Below are positions 18,940-29,100 of a stretch of 64,000 bases of DNA, piece by piece. The notes beneath the pieces were generated by a model, which saw only the letters and a program-made list of their open reading frames with translations, was not told where the DNA came from and made no database searches. Made by a program: the position numbers and the translations under genes. The stretch is taken from the NCBI RefSeq assembly GCF_030315745.1, contig NZ_JASXSH010000016.1, positions 1 to 64,000 on the forward strand, given 5' to 3'. The DNA is from Gordonia heveisoli. GTDB lineage: Bacteria > Actinomycetota > Actinomycetes > Mycobacteriales > Mycobacteriaceae. Every line of letters begins with the position of its first letter. Position 1 is the first letter of the stretch.

Positions 18940-20940
18940 TCACCAGCGGTGGTCGCGCCCACGTGTGGCATACCAATCGACGAGCGCATAATCGTCGACC
19001 GACTTCGGGTCGATGTTCACCTCAGCGTGCCCGGCCAAGATCGCCGTGACGGGCACTTCCAGCTTCTTTCCGGTCCGCGTGTGCGGAATCCCCGGTGCCT
19101 CGATGACCTCGTCGGGAACGTGGCGGGGCGACAGTCGCTGACGCACGTCGGCCGCGATCCTGGTGCGCAGGTCGTCGTCGAGATGATGACCGGGCACCAG
19201 CGTGACGAACAGCGGCATCCAGTACTTGCCGTCCGGACCGTCAACACCCAGGACGAACGCCTCCGCGACCGCGTCGATCGCCTCGACGATCTCGTAGATG
19301 TCCGCCGACCCCATCCGGATGCCGTGCCGGTTGAGGGTCGCGTCACTGCGGCCGTGGATGACCAGCGAACCGCGATCGGTGACGGTCACCCAGTCGCCGT
19401 GCCGCCACACCGCGCGACCCGGGTCGACATCCCACACGTGTTCGAAATATGCTGCGCGATAGCGTGATCCATCCGCATCGTCCCAGAACGCGACCGGCAT
19501 CGACGGCATCGGCGCGGTGATGACCATCTCGCCGACGTCGCCGGTCAGCGACGTCGTATCCGACGCCCAGCTCTCCAGCGCCACACCGAGATAGCGCACC
19601 GACAGCTCACCGGCGACCACGGGTACGCCGACCGAACCGCCGGCGAAGGCAGTGACGACGTCGGTTCCGCCGCTGATCGACGAAATCGGAAGCCCCGCAG
19701 ACACATTCTCGTCAACCCAGGTGAACAGATCGGCGGCCAGCGACGACCCGGTACTGCCGAGCGCACGCAATGCGGACAGGTCATGGTCACGGCCGGGCAC
19801 CAGTCCGGCCTTGCGGGAGGACTGCAACTGGCCCGGGCTGGTGCCGAAGTAGGTGACGCCCTCATCGGCGAGGACCTGCCACAGCCGGTCGGCGTCGGGA
19901 TACAGCGGAGATCCGCTGTAGCAGACGATCTCGGCGCCGACGAGCAGTCCGGCCAGCTGATAGTTCCACATCATCCAGCTCAGCGCGGTCTGCCAGAAGA
20001 ACACATCGCCGGGCTGCAGGCAGGCGTGGAGACCGGCGGCCTTCAAATGTTCGACGAGGACACCGCCGTGACCATGCACAATGCCTTTGGGCCGTCCGGT
20101 GGTTCCCGAACTGAACAACACCCAGAGCGGATGGTCGAACGGAACCGGAATCGGCGCCGGCCCGGCGCCCTGCCCCTCGGGGGCACGGGCGGCCACCGCA
20201 TCCGAATAGGCGATCAACGGCGGCGCCGCCGTGGGGTCGGTGGCCGGCTCGTCGGCGCCCGGTGCGCCGACGACGATCCGCGCCCGTATCCCAGGCAGCA
20301 GAGTGGCGAGCGCAGCACTGTCGGCCCGCTTGTCCACCGCTGTGCCGTTGTAGCGGTAGCCGTCCGCGGTGATCAGCACCTTGGGTCGCAGTTGCGCCAG
20401 CCGACCGGCTGCACCCTCCGGGGCGTAGTCCTGACCACATCCCGACCAGATCGCCCCCAGGCTCGCGGCGCCCAGGAAGGCGATGACCGCCTCCGGAATG
20501 TCGGGGAGGTAGGCGGCCACCACGTCGCCCGCACCGACGCCACATCCGGCGAGGGTGTGCGCCATGGCGGCCACCAGCTCCGGTATTCGCGCCCAGGAGA
20601 TCTCGGTGCGCCGACCGTCCTCGTCGAGACCGACGATCGCGGGTCCGGGTTGGCCGGCATGCCGCAGCACCTGGTCGACATAGTTGAGCGCGATGCCAGG
20701 AAACCATCGGGCGCCGGGCATCTCGGTGCTCGCACACACCGCTTCGGGTCCGGCACCCAGCGGTTGTGTCGCAATGGCATCGAGATCGAAGAACTCCCAC
20801 ACCGCACGCCAGAAGGCGGCAGGCTCGTCGACCGACCACTGCCAGAGCTCCGGGTAGTCGTCGGTCGCCGGACCACCATGTGTCGCAACATGATCGGCGA
20901 AGGATCGGAATCGGGACGGTTCGCCGATGTGCGCCCCCAT
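18940..20940 (-). CDS. Acetoacetate-CoA ligase
   Basis: The 666-aa adenylate-forming enzyme of the acetoacetyl-CoA synthetase group has ATP loop LFSSGTTGRPKGIVHGHGG, the A8 region HGRSDATLNRHGIRMGSADIYE, and the C-terminal lysine in RTGKKLEVPVTAIL. The N-terminal RFRSFADHVATHGG and FWRAVWEFFDL segments are typical of this group. It converts acetoacetate, ATP and CoA to acetoacetyl-CoA. It is the last gene of the leucine-type operon and follows the acyl-CoA ligase by one base. The ATG at 20940 is preferred; another ATG at 20955 would overlap the upstream stop. In M. tuberculosis a CoA-transferase pair (scoAB) occupies the analogous cluster. Confidence 0.92.
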   Translation of the reverse strand: MGAHIGEPSRFRSFADHVATHGGPATDDYPELWQWSVDEPAAFWRAVWEFFDLDAIATQPLGAGPEAVCASTEMPGARWFPGIALNYVDQVLRHAGQPGPAIVGLDEDGRRTEISWARIPELVAAMAHTLAGCGVGAGDVVAAYLPDIPEAVIAFLGAASLGAIWSGCGQDYAPEGAAGRLAQLRPKVLITADGYRYNGTAVDKRADSAALATLLPGIRARIVVGAPGADEPATDPTAAPPLIAYSDAVAARAPEGQGAGPAPIPVPFDHPLWVLFSSGTTGRPKGIVHGHGGVLVEHLKAAGLHACLQPGDVFFWQTALSWMMWNYQLAGLLVGAEIVCYSGSPLYPDADRLWQVLADEGVTYFGTSPGQLQSSRKAGLVPGRDHDLSALRALGSTGSSLAADLFTWVDENVSAGLPISSISGGTDVVTAFAGGSVGVPVVAGELSVRYLGVALESWASDTTSLTGDVGEMVITAPMPSMPVAFWDDADGSRYRAAYFEHVWDVDPGRAVWRHGDWVTVTDRGSLVIHGRSDATLNRHGIRMGSADIYEIVEAIDAVAEAFVLGVDGPDGKYWMPLFVTLVPGHHLDDDLRTRIAADVRQRLSPRHVPDEVIEAPGIPHTRTGKKLEVPVTAILAGHAEVNIDPKSVDDYALVDWYATRGRDHRW

Positions 20941-20941
20941 C

Positions 20942-22582
20942 TCAGCGCATCCCATCCAGGATCGAGATCGCCTCGTCGCGCATCGCCACCTTGCGCACCT
21001 TTCCGGTCACCGTCATCGGGAACTCCTCCACCACATGGACATAGCGCGGAATCTTGTGCCGGGCGATCTTGCCCTGCGCGAACTCCTGCACGTCGTCGGC
21101 GGTGAGGGTTTGGCCGGGATCCCGCAGCCGCACCCAGGCCATCAGTTCCTCACCGTATTTCTCGTCCGGCACGCCGATCACCTGCGCGTCCAGAATCGCC
21201 GGGTGGGTGTAGAGGAATTCTTCGATCTCGCGCGGATAGATGTTCTCGCCGCCGCGGATGACCATATCCTTGATCCGGCCGGTGATCTGCACGTATCCGT
21301 TGTCGGCCATGGCGGCCAGATCACCCGTGTGCATCCAGCCGTCGGCGTCGATGGCCTCGGCGGTCTTGTCCGGCTGGTCCCAGTACCCGGTCATCACCGA
21401 ATAGCCGCGCGTACAGAATTCGCCGGTCTCGCCACGCCCGACGGTGTCGCCGCTGACCGGGTCGACGACCTTGATCTCCAGGTGCGGCCCCACCCGGCCG
21501 ACGGTGGCGACCCGTAATTCCAGCGGGTCGTCGACGCGGGTCTGGGTGGACACCGGCGACGTCTCGGTCATGCCGTAGCAGATGGAGACCTCCGCCATGT
21601 GCATCCGCTCGATGACCTGCCGCATGGTGTGTTCGGGGCAGGGCGATCCGGCCATGACCCCGGTTCGCAAGGAGGAGAGGTCGTAACCACCGGCGGCAGA
21701 ATCGGCTTCGTCGAGCAGGGCCAGCTCGGCGATGAACATCGTCGGCACCCCGTACAGGCTCGTACACCGATATTCCGAGACCGCCGCCAGCGTGGCCGCC
21801 GGGTCGAAGGCCGGCGCCGGAATCACCATCGCCGCACCGTGACTGGTGGCTGCCAGGTTGCCCATGACCATCCCGAAGCAGTGGTAGAAGGGCACCGGAA
21901 GGCAGATCCGGTCGGCGTTGGTGTAATTCAGCAACTCGCCCACCAGGTAGCCGTTGTTGCCGATGTTGCGGTGCGAGAGCGTTGCCCCCTTGGGGAATCC
22001 GGTGGTTCCCGAGGTGTATTGGATGTTGATCGGATCGTCCGGGTGCAACGATCTTCCGATCTCGTCCACCCCGGCGAGTTCGTCTGGGCCCGGATCGGCC
22101 AGCAGCGCATCCCATTCCGGGCTGTCGAACAGCACCACCGCCCCCAGCTGCGGGCAAGCGTCGCGGGCGGTGTCGAGCATCGCCGCATACGCCGAGTCCT
22201 TGAAGCTCGCCGCGGCGATGACTACCCCGATCCCCGCTTGGGTCAGTGCGTATTCGAGTTCGTTCTGCCGGTAGGCCGGGTTGAGGTTGACCAGAATGAT
22301 GCCGACCTCGGCGGTGGCGTACTGGGTCAGCACCCATTCGAACCGGTTCGGCGACCACAGGCCGACCCGGTCTCCCGGCGCCAGCCCCATGCGCAACAAC
22401 CCGGCTGCCAGCGCCCGCACCTCGCGATGGAATTCGGTGTAGGTCCACTGCCGCCGGATCGTGGCGTCGATGAGTGCGACGTCGTCGCCGTGAGCGGCCA
22501 CGGTCGCTGCCAGGGTGGCGCCGATCGTCGTGGTCAGCAGCGCCGGGAAATCCTCGCCCTTACTGAATGCCGGTTCGCTCAT
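20942..22582 (-). CDS. Acyl-CoA ligase, FadD35-like
   Basis: The 546-aa adenylate-forming ligase has P-loop [61 protein letters not shown], and C-terminal [13 protein letters not shown] with the catalytic lysine. It belongs to the short/medium-chain acyl-CoA synthetase group that includes M. tuberculosis FadD35, which sits in the homologous cluster. It is separated from the CitE-like gene by 71 bp, the largest gap in the operon, so an internal promoter is possible. The substrate is unproven; a branched or dicarboxylic short acyl group fits the context. Confidence 0.88.
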   Translation of the reverse strand: MSEPAFSKGEDFPALLTTTIGATLAATVAAHGDDVALIDATIRRQWTYTEFHREVRALAAGLLRMGLAPGDRVGLWSPNRFEWVLTQYATAEVGIILVNLNPAYRQNELEYALTQAGIGVVIAAASFKDSAYAAMLDTARDACPQLGAVVLFDSPEWDALLADPGPDELAGVDEIGRSLHPDDPINIQYTSGTTGFPKGATLSHRNIGNNGYLVGELLNYTNADRICLPVPFYHCFGMVMGNLAATSHGAAMVIPAPAFDPAATLAAVSEYRCTSLYGVPTMFIAELALLDEADSAAGGYDLSSLRTGVMAGSPCPEHTMRQVIERMHMAEVSICYGMTETSPVSTQTRVDDPLELRVATVGRVGPHLEIKVVDPVSGDTVGRGETGEFCTRGYSVMTGYWDQPDKTAEAIDADGWMHTGDLAAMADNGYVQITGRIKDMVIRGGENIYPREIEEFLYTHPAILDAQVIGVPDEKYGEELMAWVRLRDPGQTLTADDVQEFAQGKIARHKIPRYVHVVEEFPMTVTGKVRKVAMRDEAISILDGMR

Positions 22583-22653
22583 CGTTGAACTCCGCTTTCT
22601 CCCAGTTGGTTACGGGTCGGACTGTCGGCTACCGGGCTCGTATGGCGAGTCGA

Positions 22654-23535
22654 TCAGGCGTCGTCGGCGGGTGCCGGTGCGGTCGGGGTGACGCGCGCCA
22701 GAACGACCTCCGCCTGCCGGAGGACCGGGCCGTCGATCATCTTCCCGTCCACACTGAACACACCGGTGCCGGCTTGCGCGGCGGCATCGAGAAGACGACG
22801 CGCCCACGCCACCTCCTCGTCGGAGGGCCGGTACCCGTCCCGGATGTGTTCGACGTGAGATGGATGAATACACGCGGTCGCCGTGTATCCCAGCGCCACC
22901 GCGTCGCGGACCTCGGCTTTCAGCCCGGAGATGTCGGGGATGTCGAGGTGCACCGAGTCGACGGCGAACTTCCCGTGCGCGGCGGCGGCGATCCGGGTCA
23001 GCGACCGCACCCACCTGGCCACGTCGCGGTACTGCCCCGGACGATCCTCGTCGGGACCGAATCGGCTCGACTTGCCACCCAACCCGGCAACCAGATCCTC
23101 GGCACCCCACATCAACCCGATGCAGTTCACGGCGGCGGCGATCTCGTGGGCCCGGGTGGCGCCGAGCGGGGTCTCGATGAGCGCCACGGTCTGCAGTGCG
23201 GTGTCGATGATGGACTGCGGGTCCTCGGCCTTCGCCTGCATGACCACCCGGTAGTTAGTCTCGGCGATCGCGGCGAGATCACGCCGGTAGTCGCCGGTGC
23301 CGGCCGGGTTGATGCGCACGATGACCCGATCCGGATCGATCGGGTTGGCGATCAGCGATTCGCGGGCGGCGGCCCGCGATTCCGGTGCGACCGCGTCCTC
23401 GAGGTCGAGGATCACCACATCGGATCGTTCCAGGGCCTTCTGGTAGCGCTCGGGGCGGTCGGCCGGACAGAACAGCAATGCCGGTCCCGGCGGCATCCAG
23501 GCGTTGGTGAACTGCGGTTTGTCGGGATTCATCAT
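22654..23535 (-). CDS. CitE-like beta-hydroxyacyl-CoA lyase (HpcH/HpaI family, Rv2498c-like)
   Basis: The 293-aa product has the CitE/HpcH barrel signatures PALLFCPADRPERYQKAL, SDVVILDLEDAVAPESR with the metal-ligand Asp/Glu pair, and LMWGAEDLVAGLGG. The M. tuberculosis homologue Rv2498c is reported to cleave 3-hydroxy-3-methylglutaryl-CoA and citramalyl-CoA, linking leucine and itaconate breakdown. The start is placed at the ATG at 23535, which overlaps the upstream stop (TGATG); a second ATG follows at once. It is translationally coupled to the MaoC gene. Confidence 0.88.
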   Translation of the reverse strand: MMNPDKPQFTNAWMPPGPALLFCPADRPERYQKALERSDVVILDLEDAVAPESRAAARESLIANPIDPDRVIVRINPAGTGDYRRDLAAIAETNYRVVMQAKAEDPQSIIDTALQTVALIETPLGATRAHEIAAAVNCIGLMWGAEDLVAGLGGKSSRFGPDEDRPGQYRDVARWVRSLTRIAAAAHGKFAVDSVHLDIPDISGLKAEVRDAVALGYTATACIHPSHVEHIRDGYRPSDEEVAWARRLLDAAAQAGTGVFSVDGKMIDGPVLRQAEVVLARVTPTAPAPADDA

Positions 23536-24026
23536 CACTCCACTGGCTTCTTGCGCACCAGCGTGGCCCGCGCTGCCCGAGCGACGACCTCGCCGTGCTG
23601 GTTCCGTCCGATGTGGGTCAAGTTGACCACGCCCTCCCCCGGCCGCGACCTCGACTCACGCTTTCCGGTGCATTCGGTCTCGGCGTACAGGGTGTCACCG
23701 GCGAACAGCGGTGCCGGGAAGGCCACCTCGGAGAAGCCGAGATTGGCGACCAGCGTCCCCTGGGTCAGTTGCGACACCGACAATCCGACGATCGTCGACA
23801 GGGTGAACATCGAGTTGATGAGGCGCTGCCCGCCGAAGCCGGGCTGCTGGGACGACCACGCCGCGTCGAGGTGCAGTGCCTGCGTGTTCATCGTCAACGT
23901 GGTGAACAGGACGTTGTCGGCCTCGGTCACGGTGCGGCCGGGACGATGCTCGTAGATCGTGCCCTCGGCGAACTCCTCGAACCACAGTCCTCGTTGGACG
24001 ACACGCACCGGCTCGCCGGTGCTCAT
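23535..24026 (-). CDS. MaoC-like hot-dog hydratase (Rv2499c-like)
   Basis: The 163-aa hot-dog fold protein carries TLTMNTQALHLDAAW where the R-specific hydratase motif is expected. The catalytic histidine is kept, but the usual aspartate of the S-G-D-x-N-P motif is replaced by asparagine. GGQRLINSMFTLSTIVGLSV and FAGDTLYAETE are further family segments. The homologue next to the CitE-like lyase in mycobacteria is thought to hydrate itaconyl/mesaconyl-type CoA esters. It overlaps the dehydrogenase gene by four bases (ATGA). Confidence 0.85.
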   Translation of the reverse strand: MSTGEPVRVVQRGLWFEEFAEGTIYEHRPGRTVTEADNVLFTTLTMNTQALHLDAAWSSQQPGFGGQRLINSMFTLSTIVGLSVSQLTQGTLVANLGFSEVAFPAPLFAGDTLYAETECTGKRESRSRPGEGVVNLTHIGRNQHGEVVARAARATLVRKKPVE

Positions 24027-25168
24027 GCGAACCCCAGCGACCGTGCGATCAGCATCAGCTGGACCTCGGTGGTGCCCTCGCCGATCTCCAGGATCTTCGA
24101 GTCGCGATAGTGGCGGGCCACCGGATACTCGTTCATGAAGCCGTATCCACCGTGGATCTGGGTGGCCGTGCGCGCGTTGTCCATCGCGGCCTCGCTCGCG
24201 ACCAGCTTCGCGATCGCCGCCTCCTTCTTGAACGGTTTGCCCGCCAGCATTCTCGCCGCCGCGTCGTAGTAGGCGGTACGAGCCACGTGGGCGCGCGCCT
24301 CCATACGGGCGATGGCGAACGACACCGACTGGTACTCGCCGATCGCCTTGCCGAAGGACTTCCGCTCGGAGGCATACTTCACGCTCTCGTCGACGCAGCC
24401 CTGTGCGGCGCCGGTGGCCAGCGCCGCGATCGCGATCCGGCCCTCGTCGAGGATCGACAGGAAGTTGGCATAGCCGCGGCCGCGGTCGCCGAGCAGGTTC
24501 TCCTTCGGCACGCGCGCGCCGTCGAAACTCAGCGGATGGGTGTCCGAGGCGTTCCAGCCGACCTTGTTGTAGGCCGGTTCGGCGGTGAAACCGGTTGTGC
24601 CCGACGGAACCACGATGGTGGATATCTCCTTCTTGCCGCCGTCGCCGCGACCGGTCACCGCGGTGACGGTGACCAGCGAGGTGATGTCGGTGCCGGAGTT
24701 GGTGATGAATTGCTTGCTGCCGTTGATCACCCAGGTGTCGCCGTCGTCGGTGGCGGTGGTCGCGGTCGCGCCCGCATCCGATCCGGCACCCGGTTCGGTG
24801 AGACCGAACCCGGCGAGGGCGCGTCCGGCGGTCAGGTCGGGCAGCCAGCGCTGCTTCTGCTCCTCGGTGCCGAAGCGGTAGATCGGCATGGCACCGAGGC
24901 TCACCCCGGCCTCCAGCGTGATCGCCACCGACTGGTCGACCTTGCCGAGTTCTTCCAGCGCGAGAGCGAGGGTGAAATAGTCGCCACCCATGCCGCCGTA
25001 TTCCTCCGGGAACGGTAGGCCGAACAAGCCCATCGCCCCCATCTGCTTGACGACCTCGTAGGGAAAGCTGTGCTCGGCATCGTGTTTCGCCGCCACCGGG
25101 GCGACCACCGACTGCGCGAAATCGCGCACGGTGGCGATCAGGTCGTGGTGGTCCTGCGTCAGTTCCAT
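24023..25168 (-). CDS. Acyl-CoA dehydrogenase, FadE19-like
   Basis: The 381-aa flavoenzyme has AGFGLTEPGAGSDAG, NGSKQFITNSG and TQIHGGYGFMNEYPVARHYRD. The C-terminal KILEIGEGTTEVQ keeps a glutamate before GT, the base position of straight- and short-branched-chain dehydrogenases. Classical isovaleryl-CoA dehydrogenases usually have Ala or Gly there. In context it should oxidise isovaleryl-CoA or another branched short acyl-CoA to the enoyl-CoA for the carboxylase. Its ATG overlaps the upstream stop (TGATG). Confidence 0.9.
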   Translation of the reverse strand: MELTQDHHDLIATVRDFAQSVVAPVAAKHDAEHSFPYEVVKQMGAMGLFGLPFPEEYGGMGGDYFTLALALEELGKVDQSVAITLEAGVSLGAMPIYRFGTEEQKQRWLPDLTAGRALAGFGLTEPGAGSDAGATATTATDDGDTWVINGSKQFITNSGTDITSLVTVTAVTGRGDGGKKEISTIVVPSGTTGFTAEPAYNKVGWNASDTHPLSFDGARVPKENLLGDRGRGYANFLSILDEGRIAIAALATGAAQGCVDESVKYASERKSFGKAIGEYQSVSFAIARMEARAHVARTAYYDAAARMLAGKPFKKEAAIAKLVASEAAMDNARTATQIHGGYGFMNEYPVARHYRDSKILEIGEGTTEVQLMLIARSLGFA

Positions 25169-27237
25169 CAGTTCTCCTCTTGCACGTGGGCCAGGGCCTG
25201 ACCGGCCGATACCCGATCGCCGACCCGCACCGCGACCGACACCACCCCGGCCAGCGGCGCGCTCAGCGAATGCTCCATCTTCATCGCCTCGACGACGACC
25301 ACCGGACTACCCGCGGCGATCTGCTGGCCGTCGGCGGCGGGCACGGCGACCACGGTGCCCGGCATCGGCGCGACGATCTCACCGGCATTCTCGTCGGCCG
25401 CCTCGTCGAGTCGCGGCCGGGCCAGTTCGAGCTGCCAGGTGCCATGCGGTCCGGCGACCCACCAGTTGTCGCCGACCCTGGCCGACGACCAGGACTGACT
25501 GACGCCGTCGACGATGAGCCGCGCGGTGCGGTCACCGGACTGTCGCACCGGACGATACGCGATGTCGGCACTCCACCCCGGTGCGCGATCGCCGTGCGTC
25601 GGGTCGACCTCGCGCTCGACCCTGGCACGGCCGGTGATGGTGTGCTCGTCGGCATGTTCGACATCGATACCGACCGTGTAATGCGTTCCGTTACTGACGA
25701 ATCGGCTCACCACCGGCACACGGCCACCGACCCGCCAGCCGACCGCCGACTGCCAGACGTCGCCACGGTCGCGGGTTCCCACCCGGTCCAGCGCGGCGAG
25801 CACCAGCGATTCGGGCACCGGCGGTCCGACCGCGTAGTCGACGACCAGCCGATCCAGCAGCGCGGTGTCCAGGTCGGCGGCGACCACCGCAGGTTGGGCC
25901 AGCACATGGCGACAGAAGTCGATGTTGGTGACGACACCGAGTACCCGGGTATGGGCAAGCGCCTGATCGAGCCGTTCCAGCGCCTCCGCCCGATCGGAAC
26001 CGTGGGCGATCACCTTCGCCAGCATCGGGTCGTAGTCGCTGCCGACGACCAGTCCCGGCAGCATGGCCGAGTCGACACGAATCCCGTTGCCCGCGGTTAC
26101 ATCCGGATGGACCAGCACCTCGATGCGGCCACCGGTCGGCAGGAATCCGTTGGCCGGGTCCTCGGCGTAGACCCGCGCCTCGATGGCATGACCGGTCAGG
26201 ACGATGTCGTCCTGGGTCAGCGACAACCGTTCACCGCGTGCTACGCGGATCTGCTGCTCCACCAGGTCGACGCCGGTCACCATCTCGGTCACCGGGTGCT
26301 CGACCTGCAGCCGGGTGTTCATCTCCATGAAGAAGAACTCGTCGGGGCGATGGGCGGAGACGATGAACTCCACCGTTCCCGCACCGGTGTAGCCGACGCT
26401 GCGCGCGGCATCGCAGGCCGCAGTACCGATGCGGGCACGGGTCGCCGCGTCGAGCAGCGCCGACGGCGCCTCCTCGATGACCTTCTGGTGCCGTCGTTGC
26501 AGAGAACATTCGCGCTCACCGAGGTGGACGACGTTCCCGTGGTCGTCGGCCAGGATCTGGACCTCGATATGGCGCGGCGTGTCCACGAAATGTTCGAGGA
26601 ACAGCGCGTCGTCACCGAAGGCCGAACTCGCTTCCCGCCGGGCGCGGGCCAGGGCATCGGCGAGGTCGTCGGGATCCTCCACCCGATGCATACCCTTGCC
26701 GCCACCGCCCGCACTCGGCTTGATGAGTACCGGGAACCCGATCTCGGGTGCGGCGGCGATCAGGTCGTCGTCGGTGAGGCCGGGTCTCGACAGTCCCGGG
26801 ACCACCGGCACATCGCGTTCGGTGACCGCGGCACGTGCGGTGATCTTGTCGCCCATGGTGGCGATGGCCTGCGCGGGGGGTCCGATGAAGACGATGTCCG
26901 CGTCGGCGAGTGCGGAGGCGAATTTCTGGTTCTCGGAGAGGAATCCATATCCGGGATGGACGGCGTCGGCACCGGTCTGCACGGCCGCCCGCACCACCGC
27001 GTCGATGTCGAGGTAGCTCTGGGTGGCGGCGGCCGGGCCGATCCGCACCGCGACGTCGGCCTCCCGGACGTGCCGTGCCGTGCTGTCGGCGTCGGAATAC
27101 ACCGCGATCGAGCGGATACCGAGGCGTCGGAGGGTGTCGATCACCCGGCAGGCGATCTCGCCTCGGTTGGCGATCAGCACACTGCGGATCGGCCGGGCGA
27201 CCTGGGTAACCGTCTGGGAGGCAAGGGTTTCGGTCAT
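25168..27237 (-). CDS. Acyl-CoA carboxylase alpha subunit (biotin carboxylase + BCCP, AccA1-like)
   Basis: The 689-aa product has a biotin carboxylase domain ([23 protein letters not shown]-grasp [30 protein letters not shown]) followed by a BT-like linker. The C-terminal biotinyl domain carries EAMKMEH, with the biotin lysine at about residue 653. Together with the upstream beta subunit it would carboxylate 3-methylcrotonyl-CoA; the M. tuberculosis AccA1-AccD1 pair has this activity. The ATG at 27237 lies four bases after the beta-subunit stop. Confidence 0.92.
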   Translation of the reverse strand: MTETLASQTVTQVARPIRSVLIANRGEIACRVIDTLRRLGIRSIAVYSDADSTARHVREADVAVRIGPAAATQSYLDIDAVVRAAVQTGADAVHPGYGFLSENQKFASALADADIVFIGPPAQAIATMGDKITARAAVTERDVPVVPGLSRPGLTDDDLIAAAPEIGFPVLIKPSAGGGGKGMHRVEDPDDLADALARARREASSAFGDDALFLEHFVDTPRHIEVQILADDHGNVVHLGERECSLQRRHQKVIEEAPSALLDAATRARIGTAACDAARSVGYTGAGTVEFIVSAHRPDEFFFMEMNTRLQVEHPVTEMVTGVDLVEQQIRVARGERLSLTQDDIVLTGHAIEARVYAEDPANGFLPTGGRIEVLVHPDVTAGNGIRVDSAMLPGLVVGSDYDPMLAKVIAHGSDRAEALERLDQALAHTRVLGVVTNIDFCRHVLAQPAVVAADLDTALLDRLVVDYAVGPPVPESLVLAALDRVGTRDRGDVWQSAVGWRVGGRVPVVSRFVSNGTHYTVGIDVEHADEHTITGRARVEREVDPTHGDRAPGWSADIAYRPVRQSGDRTARLIVDGVSQSWSSARVGDNWWVAGPHGTWQLELARPRLDEAADENAGEIVAPMPGTVVAVPAADGQQIAAGSPVVVVEAMKMEHSLSAPLAGVVSVAVRVGDRVSAGQALAHVQEEN

Positions 27238-27241
27238 ATCG

Positions 27242-28819
27242 TCACATCCGGAAGACGCCGTAGCGCGGGTCGGTGAGCGGTGCATGGCGGCAGGTCTGCA
27301 GGGCCAGACCCAGGATCGTGCGGGTGTCGGCGGGGTCGATGATGCCGTCGTCCCACAGCCGGGCCGTCGAGTAGTAGGCGTCGGATTGCCGTTCGAACTG
27401 CGCACGAATCGGTTCCTTGAATGCCCCCTCGTCGTCGGTCGACCACTCCTGCCCAGACCTTTCGATCTGGTTGCGGCGCACGGTGGCCAACGTGTCGGCC
27501 GCCTGCGGCCCACCCATCACCGAGATCCGGGCGTTGGGCCACATCCACAGGAAGCGAGGCGAATAGGCGCGTCCGCACATGGAGTAGTTGCCCGCACCGA
27601 ACGACCCGCCGATCATCACGGTCAGCTTGGGAACGCGGGCACAGGCCACGGCGTTGACCATCTTCGCGCCGTTCTTGGCGATGCCGCCCTCCTCGTAGGC
27701 ACGCCCGACCATGAATCCGGTGATGTTCTGCAAGAACACCAGCGGGATGCGGCGCTGGTCGCACAGCTCGATGAAGTGTGCCCCCTTGAGCGCGGATTCA
27801 CTGAACAGCACACCGTTGTTCGCGACGATGCCGACCGGATGGCCGTGGATCCGCGCGAAAGCGGTGACCAGGGTGGTTCCGTAGTTCTCCTTGAACTCGG
27901 TGTATTCGCCGCCGTCGCTGATGATCTCGATGACCGATCGCACATCGTAGGGGGTCCGCGGATCGGTGGGGACGACGTCGTAGATGTCGGTCTGCGCCCG
28001 GAGCGGGTCTCGGGCGGGCACCGTCTCCCACTGCGCCGGATCGCGCGGCCCGAGGGTCGCGACGATATCGCGAACCTTCGCCAGCGCCTGCTGGTCGTTG
28101 TCGACGAGATGGTCGGTGACGCCGGAGACCGACGAATGCATCGCGCCGCCACCGAGCTCCTCCGCGGTGACATCCTCCCCGGTCGCCGCCTTCACCAGCG
28201 GCGGTCCCGCCAGGAAGATGGTGCCCTGGTTGCGCACGATGACAGTTTCGTCGCTCATCGCCGGCACGTAGGCACCGCCTGCCGTGGAGGAGCCCAGCAC
28301 CGCCGAGATCTGCGGGATACCGGCGGCACTCATGGTCGCCTGGTTGAAGAAGATCCGTCCGAAGTGGTCGCGGTCGGGGAAGACCTCATCCTGCGCGAGC
28401 AGCATCGCTCCCCCGGAATCCACCAGGTAGATACACGGCAGCCGGTTGTCGGCGGCGATCTCCTGCGCACGCAGGTGCTTCTTCACCGTGATCGGGTAAT
28501 AGGTGCCTCCGGAGACGGTCGCGTCGTTGGCGACGATCATGCATTCGCGGCCGGCCACCTGCCCGACCCCGGCCACGACACCGGCCGCCGGCGCCTTGCC
28601 GTCGTACATCTCATAGGCCGCGAGCGGGGCCACCTCGAGGAACGGGGATCCGACGTCGAGCAGGCCGTCGACGCGTTCGCGTGGCAGGAGTTTTCCGCGG
28701 GCCGCGTGGCGTTCGCGTGCCTTGACACCCCCACCGATGGCAGCCTCCCCCAGCCGCCGCCGCAAGGTCGCGACGTTGTCCTCGTGCACCGCACGGAATC
28801 CGTTGAGGGTACCGGTCAC
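27242..28819 (-). CDS. Acyl-CoA carboxylase beta subunit (methylcrotonyl-CoA type, AccD1-like)
   Basis: The 525-aa carboxyltransferase has N-terminal [19 protein letters not shown], crotonase-like oxyanion segments ([36 protein letters not shown]), and [15 protein letters not shown]. The [10 protein letters not shown] segment is characteristic of methylcrotonyl-CoA carboxylase beta subunits. It is the first gene of the seven-gene operon. The GTG start at 28819 is preceded by GAGAGG, with a 22-bp operator-like dyad 21 bp further up. Confidence 0.92.
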   Translation of the reverse strand: MTGTLNGFRAVHEDNVATLRRRLGEAAIGGGVKARERHAARGKLLPRERVDGLLDVGSPFLEVAPLAAYEMYDGKAPAAGVVAGVGQVAGRECMIVANDATVSGGTYYPITVKKHLRAQEIAADNRLPCIYLVDSGGAMLLAQDEVFPDRDHFGRIFFNQATMSAAGIPQISAVLGSSTAGGAYVPAMSDETVIVRNQGTIFLAGPPLVKAATGEDVTAEELGGGAMHSSVSGVTDHLVDNDQQALAKVRDIVATLGPRDPAQWETVPARDPLRAQTDIYDVVPTDPRTPYDVRSVIEIISDGGEYTEFKENYGTTLVTAFARIHGHPVGIVANNGVLFSESALKGAHFIELCDQRRIPLVFLQNITGFMVGRAYEEGGIAKNGAKMVNAVACARVPKLTVMIGGSFGAGNYSMCGRAYSPRFLWMWPNARISVMGGPQAADTLATVRRNQIERSGQEWSTDDEGAFKEPIRAQFERQSDAYYSTARLWDDGIIDPADTRTILGLALQTCRHAPLTDPRYGVFRM

Positions 28820-28840
28820 CGTCGACCTCTCGTCCGAGTC

Positions 28841-28862
28841 TCAGTTAGTGTCCATTAACTGA
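28841..28862. promoter_or_regulatory. TetR-type operator dyad between the leucine operon and the ferredoxin oxidoreductase gene
   Basis: A 22-bp imperfect palindrome starts TCAGTTA and ends TAACTGA; 18 of 22 positions are symmetric. It lies 21 bp upstream of the carboxylase beta-subunit GTG and 238 bp upstream of the divergent gene. TetR-family regulators of branched-chain and fatty acyl-CoA catabolism bind dyads of this length and position. It overlaps the likely -10 region of the leucine operon. Confidence 0.65.
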
Positions 28863-29100
28863 AATGTGAGACTACACCAGCCGCCCGCCGATGTCATCGA
28901 CATCACACCTACGGCCACGAATCGGCCGTCAGCCCCCGGTCACGCCACACCCAGCCGGAACGATCGACGTGACGCGGATCACCTTTGTCTCGTACTGTGG
29001 AGGCGAGTCCCCCGTACCCCTGGGGTCTCCCACACCGACGTCGCCCGACTGCCGCCACCCCTGGCCGTCGCCGACCGACACAAGAAGGCCAGGTAACCCC

